From Rhizoclosmatium globosum (Eukaryota > Chytridiomycota > Chytridiomycetes > Chytridiales > Chytriomycetaceae): a DNA stretch of 64,000 bases. The notes under the pieces were generated by a model. That model was not told the origin of the DNA. It saw only the letters and a list, made by a program, of their open reading frames with translations, and made no database searches. Shown here in pieces: positions 56,701 to 64,000 of this stretch; position 1 is the first letter of the stretch; each line of letters starts with the position of its first letter. The stretch is taken from assembly GCA_002104985.1 (NCBI GenBank), contig MCGO01000121.1, forward strand, positions 1-64,000, in the 5' to 3' direction. A program made the position numbers and the translations under genes.

Positions 56701-59070
56701 GATAAATCTTTCCTTTAACTTCCTTGGAATCAAGCACTTTGCCTGCAATTGAAGCATACACTTCATCAGGTCCAGCTGCGAACTTTTCGATCTCCGGAAG
56801 AGCAGTTTCTGGCGTGTATCCATTGTCAACAAGAAATTCCATAACAGTTCTAACATAGATAAACAATCCTTCCGATTTATCAACCAGTAGGTACTTGCAT
56901 GCCAAAACAGTTGGCGAGAATGGTTCCGTGACACCCCACAGTCGTTTGAAATGATATGAAACTACTTTTTCAATGTCCTCCAGGTTTGTTTCAGTTGTTG
57001 GAACAAGTTCCACAGAGTTTAGGGAGTAGAGAGACACGAATAAATATCTTGCTCCGGGCGGCCCGTGACAAAGAACTTTATGTTCGATGGAAGAAGTGGG
57101 CAGAGATCCTGCAAGATTGTGAGAAACGTATGGCGTGTCTTGGGATTGATTTCATCCAAGGCATCAATAACAAAAAGGATCGTCTCCTTTGAATCATCGA
57201 GTTTGGAGACGCCGTCAATGAGTAAACTTTTAAATGCCGCAATTGGATCACTGAGAATCGATTTTGAAGCGGACTCAAGGTCGTTTATCATTTGAGATTC
57301 CACATGTTGCTTGAACGCAGGAAATATTCCGCAGAGATTCCAGATCAGAGTAGAGACTATGGAAATGGGATCGTTTTTGATGTCATCGTTGTGTCGACAG
57401 AAAAAGTACGCCACAATGAACTTATCATTAGGCAGGAATTGTGTGAGAGCGTAAGAAATGAGTGATTTTCCAGTGCCTGCTCCTCCATAGAGCCACATAA
57501 AAGGAGATTCGTCATGTTTTCCAGCCCAATCACTGACAGCTTCAAGTACCCATTCTCGAGTCCCCTGAACAAATTCATTTGCGTAAGATTCCAAGTCTTT
57601 TGAGAAATTGACAGGTTTAAGCCACTTCTCAAGAGCCGAAATAATAACTGCGGAGTTATTGAGTTCATATATCGCGGTACTTTCGAACGGATCTGTCCAG
57701 CGATTGTGTTGAAAGCCGATTTGAATTCATTGCTCCCAATCGAGACGTCTTGAAATTACCGTACAAATGCCCTGCAGTGAGGAGGAACGCGATGGCAAGA
57801 TGAGATTCATGCTTATATTTGACTCATCCTCGTCGTGATCAAACATGTAGGCGGCTGCGAATTTTAATTACGTTATCTCGAATAAATGCTAGACTTACGA
57901 ATGAGTGGCCGTTTCAAGTCGCCAGCGAACCGAATCTCACGGTACAGTTTGCAGACTCCAAATACGGTTTCGACAGACAAACAATCACTGCCTTACACTT
58001 TGTGAGACCATGCACCATTCCATCATAGATATCAGTCTTCATCTGTTCTCTGTCAAGCCAAATAGAAATCCCAGGAAATTCTGTACGTAATGCAACACAA
58101 AGATCATCCACCTGTTCTTTCGTGTACCACCTGTCTCAAAAACATTGATCAGATAAACAACTGAATGAAACGACGTACGAATATGAAATCATCACGTCAA
58201 ATTCCTCAATATTCCTTTGGATCCAGACTCATTCAATTCTCTTTCACTTTCACTGCCAGCATTACTTGACGTCTCGTTGATGGAAGATTGTATATATGAT
58301 GACATGGAGTTCAAGTAAGTTTGTCCTTAACCCGTTCAAGGTAAAGCCGGAATGACTTGACACAAAATTCTTTCACGCGACTATCAGTTAGTACAATTCG
58401 TGGTTCTAATTCGCTTGGCGCAGCTGAAATGGTGTACTTTGTAGAACGAAGACCTTCAATCCCGTCTTCAATCTGCTCCTTGATATGTTTTACTGTGAAA
58501 TCAGAGACGCGGATAATGACTGGTGGAAGAGACGATCCTAATTCATAGACAGTCAGCTCTGCAAAGTCAGAGTAGTCAAAGATGGGCTGTTCAGCAGGTT
58601 TCTTGACTTGATCAAGAATCGGACTTAGAAGGCTTCTGTCAGTAAGCATCTGGCGGCGAAGAGATGCAGCAGTAGTGTCGCGATAGAAAACAATGACTTT
58701 GAAGGATGGTTCAAGGTTGAAACTTGTTTGGATCTTGTTTGAGAGCGTTAGATTTGGTAACGATTAACGACGGAGATTCTACCTTCTCTCGAAGTTCCTT
58801 TCCCCTTGAATTACGATCATTGATAAGAATGGCTTCAATGTCAAGGGGATCTGCAAATGATTGGACTTTGACGAGGAGGGGAAACGAGTGGGCCCAGGAC
58901 GGCTCCTGCGCAGGACTGAGGACTTCAGCGGCAATATTGGCTGTTTCCTTGTTCAGTGAAGGATTGCTCCTCGAAGGAGTTGGCGGAGACACTGTTGACA
59001 GTTGAGTTTTAGAATCTGCTTCAGTCAAGATGAGCTCCCTCCACAAACCAATAGACTGTTTCTGTCCCAT
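53766..59070 (-). CDS. NLR-like protein: TIR domain, NACHT ATPase, long ankyrin array
   Basis: Exon 1 (58783-59070) opens MGQKQS, an N-myristoylation consensus. Introns seen: 58734-58782, 58131-58178, 57855-57898, 56548-56593. An unassigned N-terminal domain leads to a TIR domain: FDVMISYSW, ISIWLDREQ, VIVCLSKPYLESANC, REIRFAGDLKRPLIP. The NACHT core has Walker A GGAGTGKS, Walker B ILFVIDALDE and FVTGRP. Next is a helical NACHT-associated region (HKSVKDYFTNPHRC), then roughly 15-20 ankyrin repeats (TPLHLAARNGD types) to the end. Such proteins are cytosolic sensors: the array or ligand triggers NACHT oligomerisation and the N-terminal effector acts. Several apparent one-base breaks (e.g. 53.99, 55.50, 57.06, 57.95, 58.32 kb). 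Confidence 0.83.
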
Positions 59071-59182
59071 AAGTTAACTGCAGTAATGCGTTGATGAATG
59101 GCTGCGGCCAATAAGTATGGGACTTTGGAAACGGAGGTGGCGTGCACAGCCACCTGTGCAGATTTATTCGGATCAAAAAAAG

Positions 59183-60494
59183 TTAAACAAATAACAAGCG
59201 GGCAAGCTTGGGATTGGCACTATTTAAGTCTAAAATTGGGTTAGCAAAGTCCGCACTTGTGAGGTACACACCGTCATCTCCAGCTTTTCGCTTCAGATTC
59301 TTCTCGGATGGCTCAACAACGGGAATAATATTGCGAGGAAGTTTTTCAGGCTTTGTAGGCAATGGAGAGTTTCGAAAGTAGCAATGATTCAAGGCATCAT
59401 ACGCGGAAACTCGTTTGACAGGGTCATACACCAGCATACTCTCCAACAAATCTAATGCATCATTCCCAGCTGCAGTGAAGAGGGTTTGTAAGGAGTTCGC
59501 GGATACATTTGGAATTCAAGGCCCTTTTTATCAGGAAGGTCTGAGAAGCCCTATTTGGTTTTCATTAGCTTGTTAATTCAAGGAAAACGTTGCAAAAGCG
59601 TACGGGCCAGTCTTCTTCTGTGGGTGTTCCAAGGGCTCGGAAGATAGTGTGAAGTTGCCCAATCTGTGTTTGAGTCTGATGCAAGTATGGAGCGCGTAGC
59701 AAGAGCTCGGCAAAGATGCATCCAATAGCCCAAATATCAACGCCAGGTCCATAATATTGACCTCCCAACAAGAGTTCAGGTGCTCGGTACCAAATCGTCA
59801 CAACGTTTGAAGTCATTGGTTTTGAACAGCTTCCATAATCTCGAGCAAGACCAAAATCCCCCAGTTTCAGCGTACCGTCCCCAGCAATAAACAAATTGTT
59901 TGGCTTGAGATCGCGATGCTGAATGCACATTTCAGTAACACTGGTTGCCTAGTTGTATATACATACCAAGATGAAGTTCCTATGACAGTGATAGATACCG
60001 CGCAGAGTCATAAGAAGCCAAGATTTAACGTCGCCTTATGGAATGGTGTAGGAGCAGATCAGCGAATGGAAGACAGAGTGATAATTCACCTGCATTGAAG
60101 ACAACACTCTTGTTTTTGATGATTGCTTCCAAATCTGAATCCATAAGCTCCATTATAATATTCAAGTTTTGTTTGTGCGCAAAGACGTCAATGAGCTGAG
60201 TGAGTAAGCGTCAGCGGCGTTAATGCATGGCATAGCGCATTTCCCTACATCGACAATGTTGGTATGCTTGAGCTCCTTCAGGCATCTTATTTCGCGGATT
60301 GTAGGAACATCCAGCCCATCCTGATTCTTATTGTTTTTCTTGATCTTTTTGATAGCGACCAGACGCTTTGTTGCCAGTTCCGTGCCTGTGAAACAGTTAA
60401 ACCAGAAACCAGGCTTCGAATAGGTAGCACACACCCTTGTAGACGACAGCGAAAGTTCCCTCCCCAATCTTTCTGCCTTTTGGTACTTTTCCAT
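59183..60494 (-). CDS. CDK7: Cyclin-dependent kinase 7 (TFIIH/CAK kinase, Kin28 type)
   Basis: Starts [11 protein letters not shown] with the glycine loop [10 protein letters not shown] and catalytic lysine in VAIKKIKK. The PSTAIRE-equivalent is [25 protein letters not shown], the T-loop [15 protein letters not shown] and GTPTEEDWP follow, matching CDK7 rather than other CDKs. Introns include 60386-60434 and one near 60.19-60.24 kb; others interrupt the middle. CDK7 with cyclin H and MAT1 phosphorylates the RNA polymerase II tail and activates cell-cycle CDKs. A missing G in a G run near 60.46 kb breaks the first exon. Start codon 54 bp from divergent TAF12. Confidence 0.92.
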
Positions 60495-60548
60495 TTGTCC
60501 ACTTTTTACGATAGTTTTCAACGACAAACGAAACGACAAACGACGACG
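60495..60548. promoter_or_regulatory. 54-bp bidirectional promoter, CDK7/TAF12
   Basis: Only 54 bp separate the two ATGs. It contains repeated CGAAACGACAAACGA-type units (aacgacaaacgaaacgacaaacgacgacg). Confidence 0.65.
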
Positions 60549-63092
60549 ATGCCACCTCGTCGTGCACCCGCGGCTGCCCAGCAACAGCAACAACCGCAAC
60601 CAACTGCGCCAGTACCTGAGCCACCGCAGATCGCACTTCCCCCGGCGCTCCGACGCTGCCGCAAAACCAGAATCAAAATCAAAACCCAAATCCAAATCCA
60701 AATGCACAGGCCGCACTCAACCAGTTAAGCCCGGTCCTTGCTTTGTCCGTCTCCAATAATAACACATCAATCAAACCAGGCTCCTCAGCCAGCATCAGCA
60801 GCTCTTGCGCTTGAACGCGGCATCGCCTCAACTCGCTCAAAACAACCAGGCAATCAATCTGCTCCAACAACAACAGCAACAACAATTGGCTCAAAATCCT
60901 CAACTTATTAATATCTTGATGCAAATGAATCAGCGCAACAATCAGCAGGGTGGTGGCGCCCCACAGAATCTCGGACAGCTCCTTGCAATACAACAGGCCA
61001 TGGCTGCCCAGAATATAGCTGCGCAAAATAACGCTGCAAATCCTGGAAATCTGATGAATCAGCTCAGTATGATGCAGGCGCTTGCTGCAAGACAGACGGC
61101 GATGCAGGCAGCTGCGAATAATGCGAACCAAACCAGCCTTCTAAACAATAATAATACGGCCGTGAATTCTGGCGTCGCATCTAATGCAGCCAATGTTCCT
61201 ATGCAGCAAATGATGATGAACTTGGGCCAACTCAACCAAATGAATCCAGCTTTTGCTGCCAATCTGATGAACAATATGAGAAATGGTGTCAATCCAAATC
61301 TAGTCGCCATGCTTCAAAATTCCCAGGCACAAGCAGCCATCTCTGGTGGCGCTGGAACGACAAACGATAATCAAACAATGTCCGCATCAAGTCCAGCCCC
61401 CGCGAATCCAGAAAATCCTGCGACACCCGCTGCAGGTGCTAATAATCCAACCACACCTGGTCCGCTTGCTGGTCTTGCTCTCCCCACCATTCCACTCCAA
61501 CAACAACAGCAACCAATCACTCAACAACAAATGATGCAGCAATTCCAACAGCAACAGCTGCAGCATTTGCAGCAGCAGCAGCAGGCCCAACAGCAGCAGG
61601 CACAGCAACAACAGCTACAGCTTCAACAGCAAATTGCCAACCAACAACAAGCCAACCAACAACAACAGCAGCTTAACCAGCAACTACAACAACCAGGAAT
61701 GTTGCAACAACAGCAAGGCCCTACTCCCAACGCGCAGCAGCTTGCTGAAAACCGAGCAGGTCTTATCAACCGCCTCCGCTCCATTGTTGAAGCTTTACAA
61801 AGGCAAAATGCTACGGAACCTGAACGTTTGACGTTGTTGCTCAACCGCCTCGCGACTCAAATGCAAATTATTCAAGTAGAACATCTCTACAAGGTCAGCA
61901 CAGGAGTTGTTGTCACCGAGCAGGAGGCTGCTGCCACTCGTAACAGTGTTCAGAACTTAAAACAACAAATTCTCGTTGGACGAATGCGATTGAATCAAAT
62001 TCAGCAACAGCAGCCTCAACAACAGCTTCAGCAAGTTGTCACTCCTGGTCCTATAGTGCCGAATACTCCAATCAGTGCACCTACACCGGTTGAAATGGCT
62101 GTCCCTCACGTCCAGCAAAATGCTCTTCTCCAGCAACAACAGCAATTAGCGCTTCAACAGCAGCAACAGCAACAACAACAGCAGTTACAATCGGGTATAA
62201 TGAGACCACATGGGCCTCCACCCTCCATTCCTATCAACCAACAGCCACCTCCAGGTCAGCCAACAACACAACAGCCACCAACAGGAATAAACCCTGCCGC
62301 TCTCGCCTCAATTTTGCAAGCTAATCAGCCTCTTATTCATTCAATTTCTCCGCAACAGTCTCGAAAAGTGTTTGGAGGTCCTGAATCGTTTATGGGGCCA
62401 AATGCGCCAACAACTGTTGAAGGGTATCTTGCAACGCGTGCCACGGCGCTTTTACCACCTGTAACCATGGAGGAATCGCTTAATGCGTTGTTGGAAGAAG
62501 ATGAAGAGTCTGTTATTGGTGGTGGTGGGCGGCGGCGTGGAAAGAGAAAGATACGGGATCTGGTTGCAGAAGTGGAAGGTGGTGGAAGTGTGCAAGCAGA
62601 AGTGGAAGAGATCTTATACGATCTCGCTGATGGATTCTTGGACCATGTTACTGGGATGGCGTGCAAAATGGCAAAACATCGAGGGGCTTCTGTTGTAACT
62701 GTAAAGACTTCCAGTTTCCACTTGGTGAGTTAAATAGTATTTTATCAGCTTTTATTCAACACTTCATCGCAGAACGGAATTGGAACCTCCGTATCCCAAC
62801 TTCTTCAGCGGCTGATTCGCTTGCTATGGCGAGATCAGTCTCACGACGTGTTCCCACTGCGAATCATGTTTCACGAATGTTGCATGTTCGACGCCTTGTT
62901 AAAGAAGAACAGGCCGCCATCAATAGGGTTCGTATGGCAGAGATGGAGGCTGCTGCGGAGGCTGCTGCGAAATTAGCAAGAGAGGTCGCAGGGAAAGATG
63001 AGACCGAAGCGGATGAACCGACATTAAATGAAGAAGGTGCCACTATACACGAGGCAAATGGGGGGAGTCAACCAGCTCTTGCCGTTGTATAA
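60549..63092 (+). CDS. TAF12: TFIID/SAGA subunit TAF12 with a very long Q/N-rich N-terminus
   Basis: A Gln/Asn/Pro-rich region of about 600 residues, with CAG/CAA repeats to 13 in a row near 62.16 kb, precedes the histone-fold domain. The fold reads RRGKRKIRDLVAEVEGG, VEEILYDLADGFLDHVTGMACKMAKHRG and, after an intron at about 62725-62772, ERNWNLRIP. This is the TFIID 20-kDa/TAF12 signature; TAF12 pairs with TAF4 (or ADA1 in SAGA) through this fold. The C-terminal tail is Ala/Glu-rich. Breaks near 60.66, 60.80 and 62.70 kb look like missing bases. Glutamine tracts of this kind act in activator contact. Confidence 0.9.
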
Positions 63093-63238
63093 TATTAATA
63101 AATAAATTTCGTATCAGTGATGGGTACCAGATAACCCCTTGTTAAAAATCACAAGCAAACTCCAAAGGTTCTATCCCTCACTCTTTTTTCACTCTCATCC
63201 AAGTTCTAGTATTGACTAATCAGTTATACAGCTTATAT

Positions 63239-64000
63239 ATGAAAGCCACTAGAGCTTCCTCAAATGCAGTTTCATATTTGAAGCTGAACCTATTGTTATT
63301 CTGTGCCTTCAGCTCCAGCCTGCCGCACTCGCTACCAACTTCGATCAATCACTCACTTCTAAACTCTACTATCAATACATCGATTCTATTTCAGTCACAT
63401 TCGCGTGATTCCATCCCTCAAACTGGGCCACCGCAGTCCAACCCTGGTCGTTTCTGTGCTGGTATCGCCCCTTGTCTTAAAAAAGCGTCAAAGAAAGTGT
63501 ACTTTCAAGGAACTGCAGAATATAAACAGGCTCTCGACGCAGAATATAATGTTGCGGCGATTGGACTAAATTCTCCCGCTGCGTTTGTATATCCAGGCTC
63601 TGAATCTGAGGTAAAGCAAATTAAAGCGAGATCTAACCAGCTTGAGCAACAAATTCTGAAGCCTCAGAAAATTAGCACTGGATGATATAGCTACAAATTT
63701 TTTTGACTAAAACATTTATACAGATCTCGTCTGTTATTCATTGTGCTGCCGCTTTCAAACTTCCTGTGGCCGTGAGAGGTGGCGGACATTCCTACGCTGC
63801 GCTTTCAATCGTAGACCAAGGAATTGTGGTGGATATGTCTTCCTTCACTTCAATATCGGTTAATACAAAGTCGCAAACTGCTGTTATTGGAGCAGGAAAC
63901 TGGTTGGGACGCATGTACGTGATTCTTGATAACCATGGTTTCACGCTACCTGGTGGAGATCATCCCAGCGTTGGAGTGGCGGGATGTACATTAGGGGGTG
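63239..64000 (+). CDS. BBE-type FAD-linked oxidase, N-terminal part
   Basis: Secretory-type N-terminus (YLKLNLLLFCAFSSSLP), then VYFQGTAEYKQALDAEYN and NSPAAFVYPGSESEV. After a 113-bp intron (63611-63723) comes the PCMH FAD domain: VAVRGGGHSYA with the histidine that covalently holds FAD, VVDMSSFTSISV, AVIGAGNWLGRMY, GGDHPSVGVAGCTLGG. It runs off the right edge, so the substrate domain is missing. Members oxidise sugars or secondary metabolites and make hydrogen peroxide. One frame change near 63.40 kb. Confidence 0.85.

Noticed and set aside
61540..62190. CAG/CAA runs considered as a microsatellite or expanded repeat
   Set aside because: They encode the Gln-rich part of TAF12 with mixed codons, as is usual in this family.
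1..64000. CRISPR arrays, prophage, operons with ribosome-binding sites
   Set aside because: Spliceosomal introns, LTR element and gene families show a eukaryotic nuclear sequence. No regularly spaced repeats were seen.

Overview
The window looks like nuclear DNA of an early-diverging, zoosporic (chytrid-like) fungus. Genes are densely packed on both strands and carry many 44-175 bp GT-AG introns. The fungal families present include a PRM10/ThrE-type transporter, Kre9/KNH-like wall proteins, LCB2, DMC1, CDK7 and TAF12. They sit beside families more typical of flagellated lineages: rhodopsin-like GPCRs, a cyclic-nucleotide-gated channel and a Crinkler-like protein. The lineage is inferred from gene content, not from a marker gene. 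No CRISPR array, rRNA or tRNA was seen.

Layout. 0-3 kb: start of an SDR-type epimerase, a secreted cysteine-peptidase-like protein, and a disordered protein (family member A). 3.2-12.9 kb: a PRM10/ThrE-like gene split by a complete 7,009-bp Ty1/copia retrotransposon with two 389-bp LTRs that I read as identical, and a GGAAG target duplication. Its Gag-Pol frame is broken by five introns; removing them gives one 1,855-residue polyprotein. 13-20.6 kb: RING protein, HSP20, Cys-rich protein, SDR with a disordered insert, ribosomal protein uL2. 20.7-31.6 kb: decayed Crinkler-kinase, CNG channel, NAPE-PLD-like hydrolase, GH18 chitinase, membrane protein. 31.8-43.2 kb: LCB2, class-3 lipase, KNH-repeat wall protein, two tandem class-A-like GPCRs, DMC1. 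43.3-53.7 kb: small secreted protein, family member B (paralogue of A), MYND protein, AT-hook chromatin protein, 3-beta-HSD-like SDR, alpha/beta hydrolase. 53.8-59.1 kb: a TIR-NACHT-ankyrin NLR-like protein with a predicted N-myristoylation signal. 59.2-64 kb: CDK7, divergent TAF12, and the start of a BBE-type FAD oxidase.

Functional themes. General transcription and chromatin genes occur as very tight divergent pairs (CDK7/TAF12, MYND/AT-hook). Lipid-mediator enzymes (NAPE-PLD, class-3 lipase, LCB2) lie within 15 kb of two GPCR genes, which is only a suggestive neighbourhood.

Two genome-wide patterns deserve attention. Many long exons begin A/C-rich and end G/T-rich at third codon positions, whichever strand they lie on. 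Many conserved genes right of 18 kb also show single-base frame breaks, nearly all missing bases and often next to homopolymers. I read these as assembly errors rather than pseudogenisation. Exon limits given here are by eye.
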